Assembly (NCBI GenBank): GCA_021229015.1 | Contig: CM037792.1 | Coordinates: 45,009,083-45,073,082 of the forward strand | Source: Solen grandis | Lineage: Eukaryota; Mollusca; Bivalvia; Adapedonta; Solenidae | DNA: 64,000 nucleotides | Direction: 5' to 3' | Shown here: positions 49,901 to 54,847 of the stretch, piece by piece | How the letters are laid out: the number at the start of each line of letters is the position of its first letter | Numbering within the stretch: position 1 is the first letter of the stretch | Program-made: the position numbers and the translations under genes | Notes under the pieces: generated by a model | Databases searched by the model: none | Seen by the model: the letters and a program-made list of their open reading frames with translations, nothing else | Told to the model about the DNA's origin: nothing

Positions 49901-50000
49901 ATACCTTTTAACAATGCTGATTATTTGTTATTTTCGTTTTCAGTTCTGATGAAGGGCCAGGTCTTGTCCCCCTCAATTCGTCTGCTCAACAAAAATGGCG
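5677..50000 (+). CDS. NPAS3: bHLH-PAS transcription factor, NPAS3/NPAS1/trachealess class (eleven exons, 3' part lost in assembly gap)
   Basis: Joined exons: 5677-5735, 9322-9375, 25409-25647, 32246-32322, 37533-37622, 41332-41419, 45002-45091, 45537-45646, 46403-46599, 46919-47025, 49944-50000 (open). Every junction is AG/GT and keeps the frame, giving 389 codons so far. The bHLH spans about residues 43-97, with basic stretch [17 protein letters not shown] and helix 2 [24 protein letters not shown] starts near 144 (SLDGFAFTL) and resumes at 243 after a Ser/Pro-rich insert. PAS-B begins near 309 and is cut at NKNG. The bHLH fits NPAS1/NPAS3/trh (RSRRGKEN) better than SIM (RTRREKEN). Family knowledge: these nuclear factors dimerise with ARNT/tango, bind ACGTG cores, and act in tube and neural development. 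The family usually runs several hundred residues further, so the C-terminal activation region is missing here. NPAS1 and NPAS3 are a vertebrate pair, so a mollusc copy is probably ancestral to both. Confidence 0.93.
6099..6265. repeat. 21-24 bp minisatellite
   Basis: Repeats of GATAATAATGACGTTGTTTAT with occasional extra GATGAT. The long open frames on both strands here come from the repeat. Confidence 0.92.
6602..6738. mobile_element. foldback (palindromic) MITE-like element
   Basis: Left arm TTTTGGTGTAAGATCGATGA..., right arm ...ATCGATCTTTCACCAAAACA. The arms pair over about 65 bp and meet at a centre CACGAGTGG-CGAAG-CCACGAG near 6662-6682. Some mismatches in the middle. No target duplication was resolved. 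Confidence 0.7.
9322..9375 (+). CDS. NPAS3: exon 2 of the NPAS3-like gene (N-terminal, 54 nt)
   Basis: This is a 54-nt block of 65% GC in AT-rich surroundings, with acceptor TTTTCAG before it and consensus donor GTAAGT after it. In the frame set by exon 1 it reads [17 protein letters not shown], and the trailing CG joins the G at 25409 to make Arg just before the bHLH exon. It enters and leaves in phase 2. N-termini ahead of the bHLH vary in this family, so similarity gives little help. The phase match on both sides is the main evidence. Confidence 0.62.
12608..12653. repeat. (CA)n microsatellite
   Basis: About 23 uninterrupted CA units, 70 bp before the SINE at 12.7 kb. Confidence 0.97.
12722..12985 (+). 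mobile_element. tRNA-derived SINE with conserved body and tail
   Basis: The tRNA-like head has box A (TGGCCGAGTGGTTAAAG) and box B (GGTTCGAATCC) at the right spacing. The body includes CATGTGAGGAAGCCTTCCAG, CTGGCTTG and CGGGGTCTTCCTCCACCTG. The tail has an inverted motif CGTCGCT...AGCGACG followed by GTAAAC and an A/CA-rich end, resembling LINE-related 3' ends. The same body recurs at 49.6 kb, so it is a dispersed family. Open frames on both strands here are artefacts. Confidence 0.9.
13368..13608 (+). mobile_element. TTAA-flanked hairpin MITE, copy A2
   Basis: Same family and orientation as the copy at 361-602, with the same hairpin core (about 13501-13567) and TTAA at both ends. One inverted-repeat end has drifted (GGGAAAAGGTTAA). 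It lies in intron 2 of the NPAS3-like gene, on the transcribed strand. Confidence 0.9.
14924..15018. repeat. two-copy direct repeat
   Basis: AACTGTGAATGCTAACCAAA continuing to CATTTTGT occurs twice about 59 bp apart. Confidence 0.9.
15098..15186. repeat. short tandem repeat, about three copies
   Basis: Diverged copies of TTGGTAGTCGTTG and AAATGTACGTAATAAA, about 32-36 bp each. Confidence 0.8.
17281..17515 (-). mobile_element. MITE family B copy, diverged
   Basis: Shares blocks with the copies at 24300 and 42664: ATACAATAT.GTAGCTC, CATATACCATTT and ATGAATATTCATGAGGTAAA. The left end (CCCTTAACTTATTATAGACTC) also resembles MITE A, so the two families are probably related. Ends are not sharply defined. 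Confidence 0.55.
17911..18092. repeat. about 30-bp palindromic tandem repeat, six copies
   Basis: Each unit carries TTGTAATATTACAATT (an inverted motif) joined by variants of ATTGCGTCCTGTAC. The overlapping 105-codon frame shows the periodic pattern C.CNITI, produced by the repeat. Confidence 0.85.
18480..18721 (+). mobile_element. TTAA-flanked hairpin MITE, copy A3
   Basis: Third near-identical copy, also in intron 2 and in the same orientation, with TTAA at 18480-18483 and 18718-18721. High identity with A1 and A2 suggests recent amplification. Confidence 0.9.
18862..18903. repeat. (AATA/AAT)n tract
   Basis: Imperfect AAT and AAAT repeats. Confidence 0.9.
19952..20027 (-). mobile_element. 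tRNA-derived SINE head, minus strand
   Basis: On the minus strand the sequence reads GTGGCTGAGTGGTTATTG (box A like), then CTCCCCGCTGTGGGTTTTGG (decayed box B) at the spacing seen in the 12.7 kb SINE. No conserved body follows, so this is a truncated or different copy. Confidence 0.6.
24300..24469 (-). mobile_element. MITE family B copy
   Basis: Ends ATGAATATTCATTAGGTAAAGGG followed by TTAA at 24466-24469. Contains TTTATACAATATAGTAGCTC and CATATACCATTTGTAGT as in the copy at 17.3 kb. The far end near 24300 is approximate. Confidence 0.6.
25409..25647 (+). CDS. NPAS3: exon 3: bHLH DNA-binding domain
   Basis: Acceptor GTTTTCAG precedes the exon, and donor GTATGG follows at 25648. It encodes residues 39-117. 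The basic region [17 protein letters not shown] contacts DNA. Helix 1 ([13 protein letters not shown]), a loop, and helix 2 ([20 protein letters not shown]) follow, and then the family motif RDF..QGDPPW. It enters in phase 2 and leaves in phase 1. The longer open frame that begins with an ATG at 25335 uses intron sequence and is not the real start. A (TC)n(TA)n tract starts 30 bp after the donor. Confidence 0.97.
25677..25729. repeat. (TC)n(TA)n microsatellite
   Basis: TC run passing directly into a TA run, starting 30 bp after the exon 3 donor. Confidence 0.95.
27530..28130. promoter_or_regulatory. candidate conserved noncoding block in intron 3
   Basis: A non-repetitive stretch richer in GC and CpG than its surroundings, with a 91-codon open frame (27631-27906) that resembles no protein I know. 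Contains homeodomain-like TAATTAGG and GATTAGATGG. The regulatory label is only inference from composition and from position in a developmental regulator gene. Confidence 0.25.
28850..29983. mobile_element. 1.13 kb element with about 33-bp terminal inverted repeats
   Basis: The left end reads AGGTGACATATAGGTCCGTT then GGGCTGGGTGT. The right end is its near-complement, ACACCCAGCCCAACAGGC then CTATAAGTCACCT. The interior is very AT-rich with no coding frame. Only a doubtful 2-bp CA target repeat flanks it, so the superfamily is unknown. Confidence 0.7.
30501..30573. repeat. (TTTA)n microsatellite
   Basis: About 17 TTTA units. The hydrophobic ORF across it is an artefact. Confidence 0.96.
31415..31444. 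repeat. (AAT)n microsatellite
   Basis: About ten AAT units. Confidence 0.93.
32098..32192. repeat. T-rich tract before exon 4
   Basis: Almost pure T with scattered A and G, ending 54 bp before the exon 4 acceptor. It may contribute to splice-site recognition. Confidence 0.85.
32246..32322 (+). CDS. NPAS3: exon 4: bHLH-PAS linker and start of PAS-A
   Basis: The exon runs from acceptor CACCAG to donor GTCAGT. Two bases complete a Gly codon with exon 3, then come 25 codons including AQRRRN, ELFEQHQ and AHILQ. This matches the NPAS3 pattern GAQRRR...VFE.H.G.HILQ that leads directly into SLDGF. The exon is too short for ordinary ORF calling and was found by looking for the missing linker. A T-rich tract of about 95 bp ends some 55 bp upstream, and CTGAC near 32209 could be a branch site. 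Confidence 0.95.
33697..34500. repeat. inverted duplication, arms about 300-340 bp
   Basis: The left arm (about 33697-34005) and right arm (about 34160-34500) are reverse complements over three blocks: AAGTTGCACGGGGCGAATCA and the following 60 bp, CAATCGAGCTTGACAACAGC with TTCCGGTTTCTTT, and CATTGGTCAATA. They are separated by about 150 bp. Between blocks the arms have diverged or suffered indels. Confidence 0.8.
34187..34531 (-). CDS. unrecognised exon-like ORF in the inverted duplication
   Basis: On the minus strand an ATG at 34531 opens 115 codons that end exactly at a good donor, AAAG/GTAAGT (donor at 34186-34181). The product is basic ([16 protein letters not shown]) with no signal peptide or membrane segment. 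The other arm of the duplication keeps the same frame in two blocks: [18 protein letters not shown] and IE.DNSR..L.PVS. This suggests that both descend from a coding sequence. Many aligned differences change the amino acid, and the plus-strand copy has stops, so one or both may be decayed. I do not recognise the family. A transposon-encoded protein or a duplicated gene exon are both possible. Confidence 0.4.
34684..34935 (+). other. unassigned 83-codon open frame with hairpin
   Basis: A GC-elevated open frame starting ATGTATACTCCGACC with no recognisable similarity. Inside, CCTCGGC (about 34823) and GCCGAGG (about 34858) can pair around an inner CCCCTTAC/GGAAGGG region. It could be coding debris linked to the neighbouring inverted duplication. 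Confidence 0.25.
35640..36130. promoter_or_regulatory. candidate conserved noncoding block in intron 4
   Basis: Non-repetitive and open on both strands (107 codons minus, 73 codons plus) without recognisable protein similarity. Has a perfect 9-bp stem AAATCCCGC (35772-35780) / GCGGGATTT (35790-35798), and the palindrome ACGGAGCTCCGT (35989-36000). Composition and symmetry suggest a structured or regulatory element. Function unproven. Confidence 0.3.
37060..37260. promoter_or_regulatory. candidate bHLH-PAS/Sox site cluster before exon 5
   Basis: TACGTG at 37074-37079 is the classic Sim/Trh-Tango binding core. CACGTG at 37107-37112 lies between GGATTGT (37098-37104) and its inverse ACAATCC (37118-37124), which are Sox-type ACAAT sites, and another GATTGTTAT is at 37158. 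The block is GC-richer than its surroundings and lies about 270 bp upstream of exon 5. An autoregulatory enhancer is inferred, not shown. Confidence 0.35.
37409..37444. repeat. (TC)n microsatellite before exon 5
   Basis: About 18 TC units ending 88 bp before the exon 5 acceptor. Confidence 0.96.
37533..37622 (+). CDS. NPAS3: exon 5: PAS-A, first strands
   Basis: Thirty codons in phase 0, from acceptor GTTTCAG to donor GTAGGT. They begin SLDGFAFTL and contain [16 protein letters not shown], nearly identical to the PAS-A opening of NPAS3 and SIM proteins. Together with exons 6-9 it forms the PAS-A fold used for dimerisation with ARNT/tango. A (TC)n tract lies about 90 bp upstream. Confidence 0.97.
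38724..38795 (+). mobile_element. tRNA-like SINE head
   Basis: TGGCTTTGTCGGTTAAA resembles box A, and GGGTTCGAAACTTGG resembles box B, about 45 bp apart. No recognised SINE body follows, only a GT-rich stretch. It could be a decayed tRNA-derived sequence. Confidence 0.5.
39220..39770. promoter_or_regulatory. GC/CpG-rich block in intron 5, candidate regulatory element
   Basis: About 550 bp with far more GC and CpG than the surrounding intron, including CCCGCGCGCGCCG near 39672. Contains a perfect palindrome TTAACGCGTTAA (39653-39664), a second ACGCGT (39727), and GACGTGA (ACGTG core) near 39376 and 39779. No protein-like frame, and not a repeat of anything else in the window. Enhancer, alternative promoter or CpG island are all possible. 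Confidence 0.35.
40909..40955. repeat. (TTTA)n microsatellite
   Basis: About eleven TTTA units. Confidence 0.95.
41222..41318. repeat. ATTGY microsatellite abutting exon 6
   Basis: Imperfect pentamers ATTGT, ATTGC and CTGCA/CTACA for almost 100 bp, stopping about 12 bp before the exon 6 start. All six-frame ORFs here are repeat artefacts. Confidence 0.93.
41332..41419 (+). CDS. NPAS3: exon 6: PAS-A, central helices
   Basis: Acceptor CCCCGGCAG is followed by codons beginning [17 protein letters not shown] and continuing to ELADQLG. This aligns with VELTGSSVFDYVHPGDH of NPAS3. It enters in phase 0 and leaves in phase 1 at donor GTACCT. A microsatellite of ATTGT/ATTGC units ends about 12 bp before the acceptor, so the normal polypyrimidine tract is mostly replaced by repeat. 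Confidence 0.97.
42238..42264. repeat. (GGAT)n microsatellite
   Basis: About six TGGA units. Confidence 0.93.
42664..42903 (+). mobile_element. MITE family B copy
   Basis: Begins TTAACCCTTTACCTCATGAA and runs through ATTCATGTACAAATT to GATCAGACTG and CATCAAAATGAGTCTG near the right side, where similarity fades. The TTAACCCTTT.CCTCAT terminus is shared with family A. It lies in intron 6. Confidence 0.65.
45002..45091 (+). CDS. NPAS3: exon 7: Ser/Pro-rich insert within PAS-A
   Basis: Acceptor GTTGCAG precedes the exon and donor GTAAGA follows at 45092. It completes Gly203 and adds 29 codons ([15 protein letters not shown]...), then donates one base. NPAS1/NPAS3/trh proteins carry a low-complexity Ser/Pro/Thr-rich loop at this place, between the two conserved halves of PAS-A. 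The sequence itself is poorly conserved, so the call rests on phase, position and the high GC content. Confidence 0.92.
45092..45536 (+). other. intron 7 of the NPAS3-like gene
   Basis: A short intron. The only feature is a (CT)n tract at about 45481-45495, roughly 40 bp before the acceptor. Confidence 0.7.
45537..45646 (+). CDS. NPAS3: exon 8: PAS-A, second half
   Basis: Acceptor TATTTCAG precedes the exon and donor GTAAAT follows. The translation includes [20 protein letters not shown] followed by [10 protein letters not shown], matching [26 protein letters not shown] of NPAS3. It enters in phase 1 and leaves in phase 0. A (CT)n tract ends roughly 40 bp before the acceptor. Long open frames on the opposite strand here are shadows. 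Confidence 0.97.
45647..46402 (+). other. intron 8 of the NPAS3-like gene
   Basis: AT-rich, nothing recognised. Confidence 0.7.
46403..46599 (+). CDS. NPAS3: exon 9: end of PAS-A and start of PAS-B
   Basis: Acceptor TTTACAG precedes the exon and donor GTAAGT follows. The frame reads [14 protein letters not shown], then [19 protein letters not shown], and ends FKVIYCEN. These correspond to the last PAS-A strand, the conserved A.ALPPPTI.E.RI linker, and the opening of PAS-B (..IIYCENR in NPAS3). It leaves in phase 2. In PAS-B, Met335 (split over the junction) replaces the Arg usually found after CEN. Confidence 0.97.
46600..46918 (+). other. intron 9 of the NPAS3-like gene
   Basis: A 319-bp intron, T-rich toward its acceptor. 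Nothing else seen. Confidence 0.75.
46919..47025 (+). CDS. NPAS3: exon 10: PAS-B core
   Basis: Acceptor GCTTTCAG precedes the exon and donor GTAAGT follows. The frame reads [20 protein letters not shown], then [15 protein letters not shown]. The order I.D..D.....D..G..LY.FCH..D...LRK.H.D is the PAS-B helix pattern of trh/NPAS3. It enters in phase 2 and leaves in phase 1, so Leu371 is split with exon 11. Confidence 0.96.
47150..48010. repeat. 62-bp minisatellite, about 13.7 copies
   Basis: The landmark CATGGTACC (one copy varies) recurs from 47172 to 47978, exactly thirteen 62-bp periods, so there is no net length change. Unit landmarks are CCAGTCACATTACCCTGACT and GTTATACCCTCACTGTAATA then GAAAAGTGA. 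Copies differ by a few substitutions. It lies wholly inside intron 10. Confidence 0.97.
48649..48724 (-). mobile_element. tRNA-like sequence, minus strand (SINE head)
   Basis: The minus strand reads GAAATGGTTAGGTTGTTGCC (box A region) and GTGGGTTCGGATCCCGGCGG (box B) at tRNA-like spacing. It lacks a clear acceptor stem and the body seen in the 12.7 kb SINE. Probably a SINE or tRNA relic. Confidence 0.6.
49505..49528. repeat. G24 homopolymer after (GT)n
   Basis: Twenty-four consecutive G bases following GT repeats. The length is likely unreliable in an assembly. Confidence 0.9.
49621..49825 (+). mobile_element. SINE, 5'-truncated copy of the 12.7 kb family
   Basis: Retains box B (GTGCGAATCCCGGCAGGG) and the whole body and tail (GAAGCCTTCCAGCTGGCTTG, GGGGTCTTCCTCCACCTG, GACGTCGCTATATGACTGAA, AGCGACGGTAAAC). 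Box A is missing. It ends about 120 bp before exon 11. Confidence 0.9.
49944..50000 (+). CDS. NPAS3: exon 11: PAS-B, cut by assembly gap
   Basis: Acceptor GTTTTCAG precedes the exon. Two bases complete Leu371, then 18 codons read [18 protein letters not shown] plus one base before the N run. This matches DLL.KGQV.....R...KNGG at the start of the PAC part of PAS-B. The exon must continue (normally G-Y-x-W-x-Q-T/S...) inside the gap. No donor is visible. Ser-Pro-Ser-Ile stands where relatives often have an aromatic YY before the Arg. Confidence 0.93.
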
Positions 50001-50100
50001 NNNNNNNNNNNNNNNNNNNNNNNNNNNNNNNNNNNNNNNNNNNNNNNNNNNNNNNNNNNNNNNNNNNNNNNNNNNNNNNNNNNNNNNNNNNNNNNNNNNN
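50001..50100. other. assembly gap (100 N)
   Basis: Exactly 100 N bases, the usual placeholder for a gap of unknown size. It falls inside exon 11, so the rest of PAS-B is not readable. The DNA right after the gap (from 50101) is AT-rich and shows no continuation of the frame, so some sequence is missing. Confidence 0.99.
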
Positions 50101-50690
50101 AATCAAAGATACTGTATCAGTTTAAATGTGTTTGATGTAAATGGCATGATCTCTGATCTGTTACAAGGTAGTGTTGCATTTAATGTGAAACGGTGCTTGT
50201 GGAAAGTTAAGTTTCTATTTGAATAAGATATCTATTATAAAATTTTAGATTTTTTTAGATATAATTTTTAAAGGTATTTTCATTAATGCAATACACAGTA
50301 TATAATATAAACTGTTAATGAATTTAATGAAGGGTAATCAAATGTGTATTTTTCTTTTTCTTTTTTTTTCATTAATAACGTCTCTTTGATATATGTCGTA
50401 AAATTTCCCTGGCTGGACCCCAAATCTCCCTGTGAAAATGTCAAAACCTCCCTGGGAGACATACTAAAAATATGGCATGTATGGGTATGTGGTGATAAAT
50501 CAATAGGAAAGAAGACATGTGGCTTGATAGCTCAGTTGGTAAAGTGCAGGAATGGTATTCCTGAGGCCCTGGGTTCAAGTCCCGGTCGAGCCATTAATTT
50601 TTTTCACCACCTGTGACACTAAAAATAGGTTTTTTGCAAAAAAACACACCATCCAACCAAGGCAAACATTTCAGTTAATTGATCTGAAAA
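50101..50690. other. region after the gap
   Basis: AT-rich, with no continuation of the PAS-B exon. Contains only the tRNA-like sequence at 50521-50593. Confidence 0.55.
50521..50593 (+). tRNA. tRNA-Thr(GGU)-like sequence, possibly a pseudogene or SINE source
   Basis: Exactly 73 nt with canonical numbering. All seven acceptor pairs form (GGCTTGA / TCGAGCC, one G:T). The anticodon stem CAGGA/TCCTG encloses the loop ATGGTAT with anticodon GGT at 50554-50556. The T arm is CTGGG/CCCGG with loop TTCAAGT, and the discriminator is A. The D stem is weak (one C:A mismatch, one wobble). A T7 run just downstream could end Pol III transcription. Animals normally read Thr ACC/ACT with an AGT anticodon, so a GGT isoacceptor is suspicious. 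A tRNA-derived repeat is a fair alternative. Confidence 0.55.
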
Positions 50691-50699
50691 TACTGCAGT

Positions 50700-52080
50700 C
50701 CATAAACAAAAGGGTATCCCTATGTCACTCACCTGAGTACCACTGCTCTACAGGAAATCTTAAGTATTATGGATCATAATTCCCATACAAGACATAATAA
50801 TCCTTGGTTTTATACGTCTGATCAAGATTGCTTTATAAAGGTGGATGCTAGAATGTAAACAAAGTTTAAAATATGACTTTTTTTATACTTCAAGGGCCAT
50901 AATTGGAGACAGTGGTCAAATACCAAGTCAGCCTTGGCAAGATAATAGTCATTAATATTACCATGTTTACTTTCTAAATGTGGAAGCCTGGTAGTAAAGT
51001 GAAATAGGACTTTTTCGGCGTATGCTGTATAAAATGGATTTTGACCTATTTCTTGAACCAATCTAATCTTGGTTAACAATCAAAATGTCAAAAAAAGCAC
51101 TTGCTTCATTGGTTTGCATAAATTATTTTAGGATGTTCCATCATAAAATGAAAGTTTCAGGTTGCATATCTTTCTGCATGATTGTCAATTGGCAAATAAC
51201 AATTTAATCTACCAATTTAAACATGAACAAGAAAATGTGTCTGTGAGAAAAACTAATGCCCCATCAGGATATGGTCAGAACCAAATATTTGCTTGTACTT
51301 TTTAAAGTTTATATAATGATGTACATTTGAAAAAAAAATTCATAATGATGTGAAGTTACCTTTACAGAAAAAGTAGATTAAACACAGAGGTAAATCTGTG
51401 GCAGAATAACCAATTTTACCAAGTCACAGCCATAAAACTAAATAAATACTACCAGAAAATAAACCATATATGTCATGTTTCAGGAAAATGTTAACACATC
51501 TTCATAAAAAAAAAAAAAAATCAAATGCAGAACAATCAATTTTACCATGTTCATCCCATCATGAAATAATGGTCACTGCAATATTTTTTTTCATTAATAT
51601 TAAATAGATCATATCATGATGTACATGTGTACCTAGTTTCATTAAGATGTGAAGTCATCTTCATAGAAAAAAAGCTTAAACACAAAGGTAAACGTGAGAA
51701 AGAACAATCAATTTCATCATGTTCATCCAACCATGAAATTTATGTCACAGCATGAATTCACATAAATATTATATGGATCTTATCATGGTGTATATGTGTA
51801 CCTAGTTTCATCAAGATGTGAAGTCATCTTCATAGAAAAAAAACCTTAAACACAAAGGTAAACCTGAGAAAGAACAATAAATTTCAGTATGTTCATCCAA
51901 CCGTGAAATATAGGTCACAGCATGAATTCGCATACATATTAAACAGATCATATCAAGATGTACATGTGTACCTAGTTTCATTAACATGTAAATCTTCATA
52001 GAAAAAAACCTTAAACACAAAGGTAAACCTGAGGTGTGACGGACTGACAGACGCACAGACTGAAAATCTATATCTATCGG
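50700..52080. mobile_element. modular repeat element (pearl-like), array of about 180-bp modules
   Basis: Starts near TCACTCACCTGAGTACC and holds diverged modules with the landmarks TACATGTGTACCTAGTTTCA, GATGTGAAGTCATCTTCATA, AACACAAAGGTAAAC and ATGTTCATCCAACCATGAAA. It ends in a decayed GACGGACTGACAGACGCAC tail. Internal tandem modules followed by an ACGG-type microsatellite recall bivalve pearl/Helitron-like elements. Boundaries are approximate. Confidence 0.6.
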
Positions 52081-52259
52081 AGTTGATTTGGCATAAAAAC
52101 ATCCAGTTGAAAAATTCAAACATAAAAATCACCCAGTTGAAAAAGTAAACACTTGTGAGTCTTAAGAAAACGTAGTAAACCTTGATAGTGGACTTGTCCC
52201 TCTAAGTCACAAAAACCGGCAGTGTATAAGTTAGCTAACATAAGCTATATATAGCAACA

Positions 52260-52343
52260 GCCGCCGTAGCAGTTGGTTAGGTGCTCATTACTAAACTAAG
52301 GGCCCCGAGATCGAGTCCTACTGATGGCACTATTTTTTTTTTT
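52260..52343 (+). mobile_element. tRNA-like relic with poly-T
   Basis: CCGCCGTAGCAGTTGGTTAG (box A region) and GAGATCGAGTCC (box B) lie at tRNA spacing, followed by a T13 run at about 52332. The potential acceptor stem is poor. A degenerate tRNA-derived SINE head is most likely. Confidence 0.55.
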
Positions 52344-52639
52344 ATAATTTTCACTCATATTACATTTTTTCTCTTTCTTTTTTATTTTACTGGCTAGTAT
52401 ATTGCATTTCTTAAATTTAGCAACAAATACGTTTTCTAGCATAATTTTTAAAATCAGACCATTTAAAACTTGCCAGCATTATTATAATAAATATATTTTT
52501 CTTTCTTTAACTTTCATATCTTTTTTTTTCTTATGCCCAATATCTATAAATATCTGTAAAAAGATATTTCTTGTTTTTGATAATTCAAGGGCTAGAACTG
52601 CAGATGTAATATGTTGATACCAGCCTTAACTTAACTCTA

Positions 52640-53830
52640 TGAAAACTTTGAAAATCATCTCCTTCAAAACTACTGGCCAAGGTTCAAAATGTTTTAGTAC
52701 AGAATGTTCCTTCGGTAACCCTCTACCAAGATTGCAAAAATTATTCGGATCCATAAAAAAACATGGCCACCAGGGGCAGGGCCAATTTGCCTTAAAAAAA
52801 TATAAAAACCTGGTAATATTCATTTGGTTGCCATGGCAACCAAAGTTCTACATGGATCAAGTTTATTTTAGCAACATTTGTAGAGAGTTACCCAAGAAAC
52901 ACCTGTGCCTAAAAAATATGAAATTTGGCCTGCAGTTTTGGAGAACAGGTTTCTATAGTTTTCACTATATACATATAAGGCAAATAAGCCCCGCCCCTGG
53001 CAGCCATGTTCTTTTAAGGATCAAAATAATTTTAGCAATCTTGGTAGAGGTTACCCATATTAAACATCTGTGCCAAAACATTTTAAAATCTGGCAAGCAG
53101 TTTTGGAGCACAAGTCTTTTAAAGTTTTCACTATTTACATTTCAGCAAGTAGGCCCTGCCCCTGGCAGCCATGTTTTTTTATGGATAGGAATAATTTTAG
53201 CTATCTTGGCAGAGGGTTACCCAAGGAACATCTGTACTACAACATTTTGAAGTCTGGCTAGTAGTTTTGAAGGAGATGATTTTTAAGGTTTTCATAATTT
53301 TCTTTTCTTTCCGTTGCCATGGCAACCAAAAGACAAATTAGCCCCGCCCATGGCCGACATGTTCTTTTCAGAATCAGAATAATTTTTGCATTCATGGTAG
53401 ACAGTTACTCAAGGAACATCTGTACTAAAATATTTTGAAATCTGGCTAGAAGTTTTGAAAGAGATTTTTAAAGTTTTGAATAACCAAAATTTACCATGTT
53501 CATCCAACCATAAAATGTAGGTCACAATCATATAATTGCATAAATAATAAATAGATCATATCATGATGTACATGTGTACATAGTTTCATAATGATGTGAA
53601 TTCATCTTCACAGAAAAAAAAACTTAAACGTAAAGTTAAACCTGATTGAGGTAGAACAACCAATTTTACAATGTTCATCCAACCATGAAATATAGGTCAC
53701 AGCCATAAATTTGCATAGAAAGTTCACGCAAGGATCATCCCTGCCAAGTTTATCAAATTCTGTCCAGTGGTTTCATAGGCGATGTTGTTTAAAGCAAATT
53801 GTTGTTGATGACGGACACAGGGTGATCACA
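52640..53830. mobile_element. modular repeat element, about 150-170 bp modules
   Basis: At least five modules with the landmarks TAGCCCCGCCCCTGGCAGCC, ATGTTCTTTT, TTAGCAATCTTGGTAGAGG and AAGGAACATCTGT. It also contains GTTGCCATGGCAACC palindromes. A 203-codon open frame (52639-53250), the longest in the window, crosses the modules and only reflects their period. The 3' side has TGATGACGGACACAGGG. Ends are approximate. Confidence 0.6.
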
Positions 53831-53859
53831 AAAGTTAAATCCCAGACTGACCAAAGAGT

Positions 53860-54200
53860 AATTGCACTCATTTTTTATGTTTGACCATATGACATTGACC
53901 TTTGAGCTAGCATTCTGCTTCTTGCACACAGCACTCAGTCTTTATAAAGTAAACATTTGTGTCGAATAATTTGAAAATCTACTTATCCCTGATCAAGTAA
54001 GACCCTGGACAAGCAAACTGTTGTTCATTTTCTAACTTTGCTCTCCAAATATGACATTGACCTTTTAGCTAGCAATCTTGTACTTGCATTTCATAAGGCA
54101 ACATTTGTGTCAAATAATTTCAATCCACTTATCCTTTGTCAAGTTAGAGCCCAGACACATTTCAAGACTGACCAAATGACCGATTGATAAAGTGATAATT
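53860..54200. repeat. two diverged modules of another array family
   Basis: TATGACATTGACCTTTGAGC and TATGACATTGACCTTTTAGC head two copies about 170 bp apart, each followed by AACATTTGTGTC.AATAATTT. The flanking 54200-54600 holds a (GA)n run and nothing else recognised. Confidence 0.6.
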
Positions 54201-54603
54201 ATATATAGTCCCCTCCCCGCTGAAGGGGGTAGTGGGTAGGATTGGATACCAATAACCTGTACTTAGACCGTACCAAGACTTGTTTCGTAAATTACCGGTA
54301 CATACCCCTTTAAAAAAATAACGGTATCTTTATTGATATTTCAACTTAAAAAGTTGAGAGAGAGAGAGAAAGAAAGAGTATACAAACAAAAACAATCATG
54401 ATTAACATTAGTATGCAAACCTCAGTTCAATATCAACATGGCATGGGAGATCACTGTCGAGACCTTCCCATTTGCATTCTCGGACGACATATTGTCAGCG
54501 GTATTTTCGTATTATTTCTATACATAAATACTAGCTGTATGCATTCACTCGACAGTTGTTAGTAAATACATTGATCATTATTTAAATAAATACATTGTAT
54601 TAA

Positions 54604-54847
54604 AGGAATACGCTCGGATGAAATGAAAATTTAACCATCAACAAACCTTTTAGTGTAGATCACTTTGACATGACTTTCATTTTTATACACGCTATATTTG
54701 TGAAGATATAGCTGTTTAAAGTTTGTGATTTCGATCGGCTATGGCCGCCACCATCTTTGTTCATGTTTACCTTTCTGTGACGTCACAAATACCCATTGAA
54801 CCATATCCAGATCGATGTGTGCGATTAATAGGGTTGTGATAAAAGCA
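54604..54847 (+). mobile_element. left-end fragment of a relative of the TTAA/AGGAATAC element
   Basis: TTAA at 54600-54603 is followed by AGGAATACGCTCGG, the same first 14 bases as the element at 54852. The rest of the sequence differs but shares an internal CATCTTTGTTCATGTTTACC and TGACGTCA (54778-54785) layout with that element's right end. No matching right end was found. Confidence 0.6.

Larger units (their letters stand above)
47026..49943 (+). other. intron 10 of the NPAS3-like gene
   Basis: Holds the 62-bp minisatellite, a minus-strand tRNA-like head, a 24-base G run and a 5'-truncated SINE, listed separately. Confidence 0.6.

Noticed and set aside
25409..50000. Identification as single-minded (SIM)
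   Set aside because: The basic region RSRRGKEN, the QGDPPW motif after helix 2, the GAQRRR linker and the Ser/Pro insert in PAS-A are NPAS1/NPAS3/trh features. SIM proteins begin almost directly at the bHLH and have RTRREKEN.
52639..53250. 203-codon open frame, the longest in the window
   Set aside because: It repeats the same peptide motif with the module period (CPWQPCF, LGRGLPKEH), so it is a by-product of the tandem array.
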